64,000 nucleotides of DNA, taken from assembly GCA_964420985.1 (NCBI GenBank), contig CAYQUT010000008.1:26931-90930 (forward strand). Reading direction: 5' to 3'. Below the pieces are notes generated by a model. The model did not search any database. It was given only the letters and a program-made list of their open reading frames with translations, and was not told the origin of the DNA. This DNA comes from CAMCTV01 sp964420985. GTDB lineage: Bacteria; Bacteroidota; Bacteroidia; Flavobacteriales_D; Sanyastnellaceae. The position numbers and the translations under genes were made by a program. Shown here piece after piece: positions 52,362 through 62,819 of the stretch (its first letter is position 1; each line of letters starts with the position of its first letter).

Positions 52362-55300
52362 TTATTCACTTTCCTTTTTGGCCATCAGCTCTACATACTC
52401 TTTATTTGAACCGACGATCATTTTTTGGAATCTTCTCACACCAGAACCTGCAGGAATATGGTGACCAACAATTACGTTTTCTTTTAGGCCTATCAAGTAA
52501 TCTGTTTTTCCTTGTACGGCTGCTTCATTCAATACTTTCGTAGTCTCTTGGAAAGATGCCGCTGAAATCCATGATTCAGTCTGCAATGAAGCACGGGTAA
52601 TACCCTGCAACATCGGACGGGCAGTAGCTGTAACCGCTGGACGCGCTTCCATCTCTTTCTGATCATTGCGCTTTAAGTTGGTGTTTTCATCACGCATTTG
52701 ACGAACGGTGATGATTTGTCCAGCTTTGTAACGATCTGTCTCTCCTGGCTCTGTGATCACTACTTTATCAAACAACAAGTCATTCTCTTCCAAAAACTCA
52801 GCTTTATCCACTGAAGTGTTTTCCAAGAATCGGCTATCACCAGCATCGGTAATTTCAACCTTACGCATCATCTGACGTACAATCACTTCAAAATGCTTGT
52901 CATTGATTTTCACACCTTGTAAGCGATAAACCTCTTGAATCTCATTTACCAAGTACTCTTGAACAGCTGTTGGTCCTTGAATATCTAAGATATCACCAGG
53001 AGATACGGCACCATCAGAAAGTGGCATACCAGCACGAACGAAATCCTCAGACTGAACCAAAATATGTTTGGACAATGGAATCAAGTACTTACGCTCCTCA
53101 CCCGTTCTAGATTGAACAGTGATTTCACGGTTACCGCGCTTGGTATTACCATACTTAACGATACCGTCAATTTCTGATACAACCGCTGGATTCGATGGGT
53201 TACGCGCCTCAAACAATTCTGTAACACGAGGAAGACCTCCAGTGATATCACCACCACGACCCGCCATCCTTGGGATCTTGGCCAAAATTGTACCCTTGGT
53301 CAATTTCTGACCAGCCTCAACATTCAAGTGAGCGCCCACTGGAAGAGAATACTCGCGCACTTCCTCCTTGTTGCGAACAATCTTGATACTTGGGTTCTTC
53401 TTCTTATCCTTGGATTCAATGATAATTTTTTCAGAGAAACCGGTTTGTTCATCGACCTCAGTTTTGAAGGTAATTCCCTCTTCTACTGCTTCAAATTGAA
53501 CATTACCATCTTCTTCTGTAATGATGACACTGTTGAATGGGTCAAACTCACACAAAACATCACCTTTCTTCACGGTATCGTTGTGTTTCACCATCAAAGT
53601 AGAACCGTAAGGAAGATTCACTGTCATGACAGTTGCTCCTGACTTTTCATCTGTGATCTTCAATTCAGAAGAACGAGAAACAACGATGGTCTTTCCTTGC
53701 GCATTTTCTACAGTACGCAATTCGTCTATTTCAACCAATCCGCTGTACTTGGCCAAGATATCATTGTCAATAGCACTTGCAGAAGACGCACCACCCGTGT
53801 GGAAAGTACGAAGTGTCAACTGAGTACCTGGCTCACCAATGGATTGCGCTGCAATAACTCCTGCAGCCAAACCTTCTTGAACCATTTTACCAGTGGCCAA
53901 ATCTCGACCATAACACTTAGCACAGACACCACGCTTGCTTTCGCAAGTTAAAACTGAACGGATTTCAACTTCCTCAATTCCTGCATTATCAATAGCATCT
54001 GCGAAATCTTCTGTTATCTCTTGAGCCGCTTCAACAATCAACTCTCCTGTTTCAGGATGGTAGATGTCATGAACACTTACACGACCTAAAATACGGTCTC
54101 TTAAGCTTTCAACTACATCATCGGCTTTCTTCAAGGCTGATGTAACCAAACCTCTCAAAGTTCCGCAATCAACCTCATTGATAATTACATCTTGCGCAAC
54201 GTCCACCAAACGACGGGTCAAATAACCCGCATCTGCTGTCTTCAATGCAGTATCGGCCAAACCTTTACGAGCACCGTGGGTAGAAATGAAATACTCTAAG
54301 ATGGACAAACCTTCTTTAAAGTTCGCCAAGATGGGGTTCTCAATCATGTCTTGACCACCCGCAGCAGCATTCTTTTGCGGCTTCGCCATCAATCCACGCA
54401 TACCCGCTAACTGACGAATCTGTTCCTTAGATCCACGAGCTCCTGAGTCAAACATCATGTAGATGCTGTTGAAGCCTTGTTGGTCTGATTTCAAACGATC
54501 CATCAAAATATTGGTCAAACGAGAATTGGTATTGGTCCAGATGTCAATGACCTGATTGTAACGTTCGTTATTGGTAATAAGACCCATGTTATAGTTCTCG
54601 AATACCTCAGCAACCTTAGCTGTTGCATCACCTACCAATTTGTCTTTTTCTGCAGGAATCACTACGTCCGTCAATTTAAAGGACAATCCTCCTCTAAACG
54701 CCCAATAGTATCCCAAATCTTTCATTGAATCCAAGAATCTTGCTGCACGCGCAACTCCCACCACTTTTAAGATATCACCGATGATATCTCTCAATGCTTT
54801 CTTGGTCAACAATTGATTGATAAATCCAACCTCTTTTGGCACTACTTCGTTGAAAATAACTCGGCCACAAGTGGTTTCAATGATCGATGCATTGCCAGCA
54901 TAATCCGTCCAACGAACTTTAATATTGGCATGCAAATCCAATTTTCCTTCATTGAAAGCGATGATCACTTCCTCTGGAGAATAGAAAGTCATGTTTTCTC
55001 CTTTGCAAGGATGCTCGGGAGTTCCGACTCTTGACTTGGTAATATAATACAATCCCAATACCATGTCCTGAGAAGGTACCGTGATCGGCGCTCCGTTCGC
55101 AGGATTCAAGATGTTGTGAGAAGCCAACATCAACAATTGGGCTTCCAAAATTGCAGCAGGTCCCAAAGGAACGTGAACGGCCATCTGGTCACCATCAAAG
55201 TCAGCGTTGAAGGCCGTACAAACCAATGGGTGCAATTGAATGGCTTTGCCCTCAATCAACTTGGGTTGGAATGCCTGAATACCTAATCTGTGAAGGGTTG

Positions 55301-56633
55301 GTGCACGGTTCAAAAGAACTGGATGTCCTTTCAAAACATTTTCCAAAATATCCCACACGATGGCTTCTTTCTTATCTACAATTTTCTTAGCTGACTTAAC
55401 GGTCTTGACAATACCACGCTCAATCATCTTGCGGATGATAAATGGTTTGAACAATTCCGCAGCCATGTCCTTTGGTAAACCGCACTCATGCAATTTCAAT
55501 TCTGGACCTACGACAATAACGGAACGAGCAGAATAGTCAACGCGCTTACCCAACAAATTTTGACGGAAACGTCCTTGCTTTCCTTTCAAGGAATCAGACA
55601 ACGACTTCAAAGGACGATTACTCTCAGTCTTTACAGCTGATGATTTCCGGCTGTTGTCAAACAATGAATCCACCGCCTCTTGCAACATACGCTTTTCATT
55701 ACGCAAAATCACATCTGGCGCTTTGATTTCTACCAAACGCTTCAAACGATTGTTACGAATAATAACACGACGGTACAAATCATTCAAGTCAGAGGTTGCA
55801 AAACGACCACCATCCAATGGAACCAATGGACGCAACTCGGGCGGAATAACAGGAACCACACGTGTGATCATCCACTCCGGCTTATTTACGATACGTGTAT
55901 TGGCGTCGCGGAAAGCCTCGACAACTTGCAAACGCTTTAATGCTTCGTTCTTACGCTGTTGAGATGTTTCAGTGTTGGCTTTGTGTCTCAAATCAAAAGA
56001 CAACTCATCCAAATTGATACGAGACAACATTTCGTGCAACGCATCAGCTCCCATTTTGGCAACAAACTTATTGGGATCTTTGTCATCCAAGAACTGATTC
56101 TCTCTTGGCAATCTTTCCAACACATCCATGTATTCTTCTTCTGTTAAGAAGTCGTTTTCCATGAACGCATTTCCTTCTGCGTTTACTGCTGGACCAACAT
56201 TGATAACGACATAACGCTCGTAGTAAATGATTTGATCCAACTTCTTGGTTGGCATTCCCAACAAATACCCAATTTTATTGGGCAATGAACGGAAGTACCA
56301 AATGTGCGCCACAGGGACCGTCAATGAAATATGTCCCATACGCTCACGACGCACTTTCTTTTCAGTAACCTCTACTCCACAACGGTCACAAACGATTCCT
56401 TTGTAGCGAATACGCTTGTACTTACCGCAATGACATTCGTAGTCCTTTACTGGGCCAAAAATTTTCTCGCAAAACAAACCATCTCTTTCAGGCTTGTATG
56501 TACGGTAATTGATGGTTTCCGGCTTTAGCACTTCACCATGAGAGCGATCCAAGATGCTCTCTGGTGATGCCAAGCTGATGGTTATCGACTTAAAGTCGCT
56601 TGATTGCTTATTTACTTTCTTTGATTGAAGCAT
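52362..56633 (-). CDS. rpoC: RNA polymerase subunit beta'
   Basis: A 1,423-aa beta' subunit. The N-terminal zinc-binding CHCGKYKRIRYKGIVCDRCG, the catalytic metal-binding NADFDGDQM motif and the C-terminal trigger-loop and clamp regions (GEPGTQLTLRTFHTGG; LQTESWISAASFQETTKVL) are present. It lies 28 nt after rpoB. Confidence 0.98.
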   Translation of the reverse strand: MLQSKKVNKQSSDFKSITISLASPESILDRSHGEVLKPETINYRTYKPERDGLFCEKIFGPVKDYECHCGKYKRIRYKGIVCDRCGVEVTEKKVRRERMGHISLTVPVAHIWYFRSLPNKIGYLLGMPTKKLDQIIYYERYVVINVGPAVNAEGNAFMENDFLTEEEYMDVLERLPRENQFLDDKDPNKFVAKMGADALHEMLSRINLDELSFDLRHKANTETSQQRKNEALKRLQVVEAFRDANTRIVNKPEWMITRVVPVIPPELRPLVPLDGGRFATSDLNDLYRRVIIRNNRLKRLVEIKAPDVILRNEKRMLQEAVDSLFDNSRKSSAVKTESNRPLKSLSDSLKGKQGRFRQNLLGKRVDYSARSVIVVGPELKLHECGLPKDMAAELFKPFIIRKMIERGIVKTVKSAKKIVDKKEAIVWDILENVLKGHPVLLNRAPTLHRLGIQAFQPKLIEGKAIQLHPLVCTAFNADFDGDQMAVHVPLGPAAILEAQLLMLASHNILNPANGAPITVPSQDMVLGLYYITKSRVGTPEHPCKGENMTFYSPEEVIIAFNEGKLDLHANIKVRWTDYAGNASIIETTCGRVIFNEVVPKEVGFINQLLTKKALRDIIGDILKVVGVARAARFLDSMKDLGYYWAFRGGLSFKLTDVVIPAEKDKLVGDATAKVAEVFENYNMGLITNNERYNQVIDIWTNTNSRLTNILMDRLKSDQQGFNSIYMMFDSGARGSKEQIRQLAGMRGLMAKPQKNAAAGGQDMIENPILANFKEGLSILEYFISTHGARKGLADTALKTADAGYLTRRLVDVAQDVIINEVDCGTLRGLVTSALKKADDVVESLRDRILGRVSVHDIYHPETGELIVEAAQEITEDFADAIDNAGIEEVEIRSVLTCESKRGVCAKCYGRDLATGKMVQEGLAAGVIAAQSIGEPGTQLTLRTFHTGGASSASAIDNDILAKYSGLVEIDELRTVENAQGKTIVVSRSSELKITDEKSGATVMTVNLPYGSTLMVKHNDTVKKGDVLCEFDPFNSVIITEEDGNVQFEAVEEGITFKTEVDEQTGFSEKIIIESKDKKKNPSIKIVRNKEEVREYSLPVGAHLNVEAGQKLTKGTILAKIPRMAGRGGDITGGLPRVTELFEARNPSNPAVVSEIDGIVKYGNTKRGNREITVQSRTGEERKYLIPLSKHILVQSEDFVRAGMPLSDGAVSPGDILDIQGPTAVQEYLVNEIQEVYRLQGVKINDKHFEVIVRQMMRKVEITDAGDSRFLENTSVDKAEFLEENDLLFDKVVITEPGETDRYKAGQIITVRQMRDENTNLKRNDQKEMEARPAVTATARPMLQGITRASLQTESWISAASFQETTKVLNEAAVQGKTDYLIGLKENVIVGHHIPAGSGVRRFQKMIVGSNKEYVELMAKKESE

Positions 56634-56661
56634 TGCTTTCTATATAAAGTTCTACGATAAC

Positions 56662-59600
56662 TTAGTTTTGATTGGTGGGATTGGTAGGGTTTAACGTGAT
56701 GTTCAAGCCCAATCCTCTCAACTCATGCAACAATACATTGAATGATTCAGGGATTCCTGGGGTTGGCATATTCTCACCCTTCACAATGCACTCATACGTC
56801 TTAGCTCTTCCCATTACGTCATCCGACTTAACGGTCAAGATTTCTTGTAGGATATTGGCAGCACCAAATGCCTCCAATGCCCAAACCTCCATCTCTCCAA
56901 AACGCTGACCTCCGAACTGCGCCTTACCACCCAATGGTTGTTGTGTGATCAATGAGTATGGTCCGATAGAACGCGCGTGCATTTTATCATCTACCATGTG
57001 GCTCAACTTGATCATATAAATCACTCCAACAGTTGCTGGTTGTTCGAAACGCTCTCCAGTTCCGCCATCATACAAGTAGGTTACGCCATAACGTGGCACG
57101 CCCGCCTCATCTGTGTAAGCATTGATGTCATCAAAGTTTGCTCCATCAAAAATAGGCGTCGCATACTTTTTACCCAACTTCAATCCTGCCCATCCTAGAA
57201 CGGTTTCATAAATCTGACCCAAGTTCATACGAGATGGTACCCCCAACGGATTCAATACGATATCCACTGGTGTTCCATCTTCCAAGAATGGCATGTCTTC
57301 ATCACGAACGATACGGGCAACAATACCCTTGTTTCCGTGACGACCGGCCATCTTATCCCCTACTCTCAACTTACGTTTTTGAGCAATATAAACTTTGGCC
57401 AATTTCACGATACCTGCTGGTAGCTCATCACCTACAGTCAATTGGAATTTCTTGCGCTTGTATCCACCCAATGACTCATTGTACTTCAAATTGTAATTGT
57501 GAATGGCGCGCTTCACCAATTCATTGATGTGATCATCTTTGGTCCATGCATCAGCGTTTACAACACTGTAGTCAATGGTCATCAACGCTTTCGCATTGAA
57601 CTTGGTTCCCTTCTTGATTTGCTCTTCTTTGAAGTAGTTGAATACGCCCTGAGAGGTATTCTCTTTTACCAAAGCCAACAACTTCTCAACTAAAATGCGT
57701 TTCAAATCGGCCACTTCTTTCTCATGTTCGCGATCCAATTGATCTACCTGAGCTTTCTCGGTTGTTTTCAAGGCCTTCTTTTCTTTGATCTGGCGTTGGA
57801 ACAACTTCTTGTCAATGACAACACCTGCAGCTGCTGGTGGAACTTTCAATGAAGCATCTTTAACATCACCAGCTTTGTCACCAAAGATGGCGCGCAACAA
57901 CTTCTCTTCTGGTGTTGGGTCGGTCTCTCCTTTAGGTGTGATTTTACCAATCAAAATATCACCTTCTTTCACCTCTGCTCCAACTCGGATAATTCCATTT
58001 TCATCCAAATCCTTGGTGGCTTCTTCAGAAACATTTGGAATATCCGCAGTCAATTCTTCTACTCCTCGCTTGGTATCTCTCACCTCGGTGATATACTCAT
58101 CCACATGGATAGAAGTAAAAATATCATCACGTACAACACGCTCAGAGATTACGATGGCATCCTCAAAGTTGTAACCTTTCCATGGCATGAAAGCCACTTT
58201 CAAGTTTCTACCCAATGCCAATTCACCTTGACGCGTACCGTATCCTTCTACCATGATTTGGCCTTCTGTAACACGATCACCTTTCATCACAATTGGACGA
58301 AGGTTTACACACATACTTTGGTTGGTCTTGGAGAACTTACGAATATTGTATGATTTAACAGCGGAATCAAAACTAACCAATTCGTCTTCTTCATTGCGCT
58401 TATAGCGGATGCGAATCTCATTGGCATCAACAAACTCAACTACTCCATCACCTTCTGCGGTCAAAAGAACACGAGAGTCTTTGGCTACGCGACCCTCTAA
58501 ACCAGTTCCAACGATTGGAGCTTCTGGTCTCATCAAGGGAACGGCCTGACGCATCATGTTTGATCCCATCAAGGCACGGTTGGCATCATCATGCTCCAAG
58601 AAAGGAATCAAAGATGCCGCAATAGAAGCGATTTGATTAGGAGCAACGTCCATCAAACTCAAATCTGTTGGAGGAATGATTGGGAAATCACCTTCCAAAC
58701 GTGCTTTAACTTGTGGAGTAAGGAAGTTACCTTTCTCATCCACAGCTGCATTGGCCTGTGCAATTACCTTAGCATCCTCATCTTCTGCAGTCAAATAGAT
58801 AACACCCTCATTGTTCATGTTGGCCTTACCATTGTCTACTTTCCTGTATGGAGTCTCGATAAAACCAAGACGATTGATTTTTGCGTAAACACACAATGAA
58901 GAAATCAAACCGATGTTGGGTCCTTCAGGTGTTTCAATGGTACACAAACGACCATAGTGCGTATAGTGAACGTCACGAACCTCAAAGCCCGCACGCTCTC
59001 TTGAAAGACCGCCGGGTCCTAAGGCTGACATACGACGCTTGTGCGTTACTTCAGACAAAGGATTGGTTTGGTCCATGAACTGTGACAACTGATTGGTACC
59101 AAAGAATGAGTTAATGACAGAACTCAATGTTTTGGCATTGATCAAGTCGATTGGTGTAAACACTTCATTGTCGCGCACATTCATACGCTCACGGATGGTG
59201 CGGGCCATACGGGCCAAACCAACAGCGAACTGATTGTACAATTGCTCGCCCACTGTACGAACACGACGATTAGACAAGTGATCGATGTCATCTACATCTG
59301 CCTTTGAATTCACCAACTCAATCAAATAAGTGATGATGGACATGATGTCTTCTTTGGTCAATGTTCTTTGGTTAGGATCGATGTTCAATCCCAATTTGCG
59401 GTTGATACGGAAACGACCCACTTCACCCAAATCATAGCGCTGTTCAGAGAAGAACAACTTATCAATTACACTGCGAGCAGTTTCCAAATCTGGTGGCTCA
59501 GCATTACGCAATTGACGGTAAATGTACTCCACCGCTTCTTTCTCAGAGTTGGTGGTATCTTTTTGCAATGTATTGTGGATGATGGTGAAATCAGCAGCGT

Positions 59601-60543
59601 TACTTTCTTCTTTATGAAGAATCACCACTTTTGCACCACTATCAACAATTTGATCGATGTGTTGCTCTTCAAGAACTACCTCACGATCCAATACAACTTC
59701 ATTTCTTTCGATAGAAACAACTTCACCAGTATCCTCATCTACAAAATCCTCAATCCACGTACGTAAAACACGAGCGGCCAATCTTCTTCCTAAAACACGA
59801 GAAAGACCTGCCTTGGAAACCTTAACTTCTTCTGCAAGGTTAAAAATTTCAAGAATCTGACGATCACTCTCATATCCGATAGCACGCAAAAGTGTAGTTA
59901 CAGGTAACTTCTTTTTACGATCGATGTAAGCATACATCACATTATTGATATCCGTAGCAAACTCAATCCAAGAACCCTTGAAAGGAATGATACGGGCGCT
60001 GTACAATTTGGTACCATTGGCGTGACGGCTTTGACCGAAGAACACACCTGGTGAACGATGCAATTGAGAAACAATTACACGCTCTGCCCCATTGATCACA
60101 AATGATCCCTGGGGCGTCATATATGGAATTGTACCTAAATAAACATCCTGCACGATGGTTTCAAAATCCTCGTGCTCAGGATCGGTACAATACAATTTCA
60201 ATTTTGCTTTTAGCGGAACGCTATAGGTCAATCCGCGCTCGATACACTCGTCAATGGTGTAACGGGGGGGATCGATAAAATAATCCAAGAATTCCAAGAC
60301 AAACTGATTGCGTGTGTCTGTGATGGGGAAATTCTCAGCAAATACTTTAAATAGACCTTCATTGCTGCGGTTCTCTGGATTGGTTTCCAACTGGAAGAAC
60401 TCACGAAATGAGGCCAACTGAATTTCTAGGAAATCTGGGTAATCGTAGAAACTTTTTGTGGATGAGAAATTAACTCTATCCTCTGTTTTTTTTAGCGTTG
60501 CCAAGGGTCGTTCTATTAATGGTTCACGAAATACTCTAAACAA
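56662..60543 (-). CDS. rpoB: RNA polymerase subunit beta
   Basis: A 1,293-aa beta subunit with the standard regions (FFGTNQLSQFMDQTNPLSE, THKRRMSALGPGGL of the rifampicin pocket, KVGD.AGRHGNKG-type DKMAGRHGNKGIVARI). The start is unusual: no ATG or GTG is available near the conserved N-terminus. TTG 60543 gives the frame shown (MFRVFREPLIERPL), while TTG 60504 gives the shorter MATLKKTEDRVNFSS, which is nearer the usual Bacteroidota length. Two hairpins lie directly upstream in the rplL-rpoB spacer. Confidence 0.97.
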   Translation of the reverse strand: MFRVFREPLIERPLATLKKTEDRVNFSSTKSFYDYPDFLEIQLASFREFFQLETNPENRSNEGLFKVFAENFPITDTRNQFVLEFLDYFIDPPRYTIDECIERGLTYSVPLKAKLKLYCTDPEHEDFETIVQDVYLGTIPYMTPQGSFVINGAERVIVSQLHRSPGVFFGQSRHANGTKLYSARIIPFKGSWIEFATDINNVMYAYIDRKKKLPVTTLLRAIGYESDRQILEIFNLAEEVKVSKAGLSRVLGRRLAARVLRTWIEDFVDEDTGEVVSIERNEVVLDREVVLEEQHIDQIVDSGAKVVILHKEESNAADFTIIHNTLQKDTTNSEKEAVEYIYRQLRNAEPPDLETARSVIDKLFFSEQRYDLGEVGRFRINRKLGLNIDPNQRTLTKEDIMSIITYLIELVNSKADVDDIDHLSNRRVRTVGEQLYNQFAVGLARMARTIRERMNVRDNEVFTPIDLINAKTLSSVINSFFGTNQLSQFMDQTNPLSEVTHKRRMSALGPGGLSRERAGFEVRDVHYTHYGRLCTIETPEGPNIGLISSLCVYAKINRLGFIETPYRKVDNGKANMNNEGVIYLTAEDEDAKVIAQANAAVDEKGNFLTPQVKARLEGDFPIIPPTDLSLMDVAPNQIASIAASLIPFLEHDDANRALMGSNMMRQAVPLMRPEAPIVGTGLEGRVAKDSRVLLTAEGDGVVEFVDANEIRIRYKRNEEDELVSFDSAVKSYNIRKFSKTNQSMCVNLRPIVMKGDRVTEGQIMVEGYGTRQGELALGRNLKVAFMPWKGYNFEDAIVISERVVRDDIFTSIHVDEYITEVRDTKRGVEELTADIPNVSEEATKDLDENGIIRVGAEVKEGDILIGKITPKGETDPTPEEKLLRAIFGDKAGDVKDASLKVPPAAAGVVIDKKLFQRQIKEKKALKTTEKAQVDQLDREHEKEVADLKRILVEKLLALVKENTSQGVFNYFKEEQIKKGTKFNAKALMTIDYSVVNADAWTKDDHINELVKRAIHNYNLKYNESLGGYKRKKFQLTVGDELPAGIVKLAKVYIAQKRKLRVGDKMAGRHGNKGIVARIVRDEDMPFLEDGTPVDIVLNPLGVPSRMNLGQIYETVLGWAGLKLGKKYATPIFDGANFDDINAYTDEAGVPRYGVTYLYDGGTGERFEQPATVGVIYMIKLSHMVDDKMHARSIGPYSLITQQPLGGKAQFGGQRFGEMEVWALEAFGAANILQEILTVKSDDVMGRAKTYECIVKGENMPTPGIPESFNVLLHELRGLGLNITLNPTNPTNQN

Positions 60544-60544
60544 T

Positions 60545-60561
60545 TGACAGACATACTGTCA
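60545..60561 (-). promoter_or_regulatory. small hairpin directly before the rpoB start
   Basis: TGACAG/CTGTCA arms with a 5-nt loop, ending 1 nt before TTG 60543. It could mask the start codon in the mRNA if that start is used. Confidence 0.4.
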
Positions 60562-60568
60562 TGAAAAC

Positions 60569-60606
60569 AAGTTTAGGCCACCCCGATTTACGGGAGGCCT
60601 AAACTT
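60569..60606 (-). promoter_or_regulatory. rplL-rpoB intergenic hairpin (attenuator or processing site)
   Basis: AAGTTTAGGCC/GGCCTAAACTT (perfect 11-bp arms) with an inner CCCG/CGGG stem, 18 nt after the rplL stop and before rpoB. It has only a short T-rich stretch downstream, so partial termination or RNase processing, as in the E. coli rplL-rpoB spacer, is more likely than full termination. Confidence 0.6.
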
Positions 60607-60623
60607 AGAAGTGAGGTTGTAAA

Positions 60624-60992
60624 TTACTTGATCTCAACTTTTGCTCCTGCTTCTTCAAGTTGTGTTTTCAAGGCGTTTGCTTCGTCTTTGGTAACACCGC
60701 TCTTCAAAGGTGATGGAGCTTTATCTACTACGTCCTTAGCTTCTTTCAAGCCAAGACCGGTTAGATCTTTTACAAGTTTCACGATTGCCAACTTGTTAGC
60801 ACCTGCTTCAGCAAGAACAACATCGAAAGATGTTTTTTCTTCAGCTGCAGGACCTGCGCCTGGACCGGCCATAACTACTGCTGCAGCAGCTGGCTCAATT
60901 CCATAATCGTCTTTCAAAATGGTAGCCAACTCGTTAACTTCTTTTACTGTTAAGTTAACCAGGCTTTCCGCCATAGCTTTCAAATCTGCCAT
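60624..60992 (-). CDS. rplL: 50S ribosomal protein L7/L12
   Basis: A 122-aa stalk protein: N-terminal dimerisation helix region (LAESLVNLTVKEVNEL), an Ala-rich hinge and the C-terminal domain (EEKTSFDVVLAEAGANKLAIVKLVKDLTGLGLKEAKDVVDKAP). It recruits translational GTPases. 43 nt after rplJ. Confidence 0.98.
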   Translation of the reverse strand: MADLKAMAESLVNLTVKEVNELATILKDDYGIEPAAAAVVMAGPGAGPAAEEKTSFDVVLAEAGANKLAIVKLVKDLTGLGLKEAKDVVDKAPSPLKSGVTKDEANALKTQLEEAGAKVEIK

Positions 60993-61035
60993 TGTATTTG
61001 ATTTTTAAAAGGTTCTTTAATTTTTTTGGAACAAA

Positions 61036-61554
61036 TTATGCGCTTTGTTCCTCTTGCGCTGGTTCGGATTTCTTTTCCGCGTGTGCTTGAAGTGCAGAAA
61101 TGATATTTCTTGCTGGTGATTGCAACAATCCAATGATATCGCCAACCAACTCCTCTTTGCTCTTCATGGCAACTAGGGTGTCTAACATATCATCGCCTAC
61201 GTAGCAGTCCTCCATGATGAAGGCACCTTTCAAAAACGGCTTTCCGTGTTTTTTTCTAAACTCCTTGATCAAACGAGCAGGGACGTTCACCACATCTGCT
61301 GTCATAACAGCGGTGTTGCCTTTCAAAGCATCAAACAATGGTGAAATTTCCTTTCCTTCGATGCGCTCTAAAGCCTTCTTCAACAAGGTGTTTTTTACAA
61401 CACGCATGGTGACGTTGTTTTTAAAGCATTCTCTACGAAGGTTGCTGGTCGCTTCGGCGTTCAGTGCTGCAGTGTCAGCAAAGTAAAAGATGTTGGTGTT
61501 ATTCAACAATTCTACTAGCTCTGCAATTTGCTGATTCTTTTGGTCTTTGTTCAT
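61036..61554 (-). CDS. rplJ: 50S ribosomal protein L10
   Basis: A 172-aa L10 that anchors the L7/L12 stalk: NKDQKNQQIAELVELLNNTNIFYFADTAAL, CFKNNVTMRVVKNTLLKKAL and GNTAVM. It may also regulate the operon by binding its leader, though no obvious kink-turn leader was recognised in the 26-nt gap to rplA. Confidence 0.97.
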   Translation of the reverse strand: MNKDQKNQQIAELVELLNNTNIFYFADTAALNAEATSNLRRECFKNNVTMRVVKNTLLKKALERIEGKEISPLFDALKGNTAVMTADVVNVPARLIKEFRKKHGKPFLKGAFIMEDCYVGDDMLDTLVAMKSKEELVGDIIGLLQSPARNIISALQAHAEKKSEPAQEEQSA

Positions 61555-61580
61555 TTTAAGTTCCTCCGAATTTGACCTGG

Positions 61581-62273
61581 TTAGTTAGCTGATCGAGTAT
61601 CTACTGGTACACCAGCACTCATGGTAGAAGACAAATAAATGCTTTTCACATAAGTACCTTTAGCAGCTGAAGGCTTAAGTTTCATGATTGTTCCCAAAAG
61701 TTCTTGGGCATTTTCAGCCAACTTTTGTGAGTCAAAGCTTACACGTCCGATGCTAGCATGAACGATACCTGCTTTGTCTACTTTAAAATCAATGTTACCA
61801 GCCTTTTTCTCTGTAACTGCTTTGCCAACATCCATCGTAACTGTTCCAGTTTTGGGGTTAGGCATTAATCCTCTTGGTCCGAGAATTCTACCTAAGGCTC
61901 CCACCTGACCCATTACGCTGGGTGTGGTAATAATAACGTCAACATCGGTCCATCCCGCTTTAATCTTGTCGATGTACTCCGTCAATCCAACGTGATCTGC
62001 TCCGGCTGCCTTGGCTTCTGCCTCCTTATCGGGAGTACACAATACCAAAACGCGAACGGTTCTACCTGTTCCGTGAGGAAGAGATACCGTTCCACGAACC
62101 ATTTGGTTGGATTTCTTTGGATCTACACCGAGACGAACTGCGATATCCACTGATGCATCGAACTTGGTGGTGGTGATGCTTTTCACCACATTAGCAGCTT
62201 CCAACAAGGTATGCGCTTTGTTAGCGTCAAACTTCCCTGCTACTGCTTTTCGGTTCTTTGTAATCGTTGCCAT
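61581..62273 (-). CDS. rplA: 50S ribosomal protein L1
   Basis: A 230-aa L1: KFDASVDIAVRLGVDPKKSNQMVRGTVSLPHGTG, and GILGPRGLMPNPKTGTV-type motif (LGRILGPRGLMPNPKTGTVT). It lies 16 nt after rplK and forms the L1 stalk near the E site. Confidence 0.98.
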   Translation of the reverse strand: MATITKNRKAVAGKFDANKAHTLLEAANVVKSITTTKFDASVDIAVRLGVDPKKSNQMVRGTVSLPHGTGRTVRVLVLCTPDKEAEAKAAGADHVGLTEYIDKIKAGWTDVDVIITTPSVMGQVGALGRILGPRGLMPNPKTGTVTMDVGKAVTEKKAGNIDFKVDKAGIVHASIGRVSFDSQKLAENAQELLGTIMKLKPSAAKGTYVKSIYLSSTMSAGVPVDTRSAN

Positions 62274-62289
62274 TTCTCAGTTTTTTAGA

Positions 62290-62727
62290 TTAAAATGGGC
62301 GATCTCCTGTAACCTGAATACCCATGCTTCTTGCTGTTCCAGCTACCATGCTCATTGCTGATTCGATGGTAAAGCAGTTTAAATCAGGCATCTTGTCTTC
62401 TGCAATAGCACGAACTTGATCCCAAGTCACAGTTCCCACTTTCTTACGATTAGGTTCTGCGGCTCCTTTGGCCACTTTCGATGCTTCCATCAACTGTGTC
62501 GCGGCTGGTGCAGTTTTGATAACAAAGTCAAAAGACTTGTCAGCATAAACTGTAATCAGCACTGGACAAACCTTTCCTGCTTTATCCTGGGTTCTGGCAT
62601 TGAACTGCTTACAGAACTCCATGATATTTACACCTTTAGAACCTAATGCAGGTCCTACGGGTGGAGAAGGGTTTGCGGCGCCACCTTTGATTTGCAGCTT
62701 TACAAATCCAGTTATTTCTTTCGCCAT
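62290..62727 (-). CDS. rplK: 50S ribosomal protein L11
   Basis: A 145-aa L11: KLQIKGGAANPSPPVGPALGSKGVNIMEFCKQFN and GTARSMGIQVTGD. It binds 23S rRNA at the GTPase centre. First ribosomal gene after nusG. Confidence 0.98.
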   Translation of the reverse strand: MAKEITGFVKLQIKGGAANPSPPVGPALGSKGVNIMEFCKQFNARTQDKAGKVCPVLITVYADKSFDFVIKTAPAATQLMEASKVAKGAAEPNRKKVGTVTWDQVRAIAEDKMPDLNCFTIESAMSMVAGTARSMGIQVTGDRPF

Positions 62728-62819
62728 TTTATTATTTATTTAATCATCCGTTCTCTTGTCGCAAAGGGAAGCTTCGTAACATTAAAAAGTTACAATGCGA
62801 CTAAGACACGCTTTTGTTT

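Noticed and set aside
54000..60400. Many plus-strand frames opposite rpoB and rpoC
   Set aside because: All are shadows of highly conserved, codon-biased minus-strand genes.
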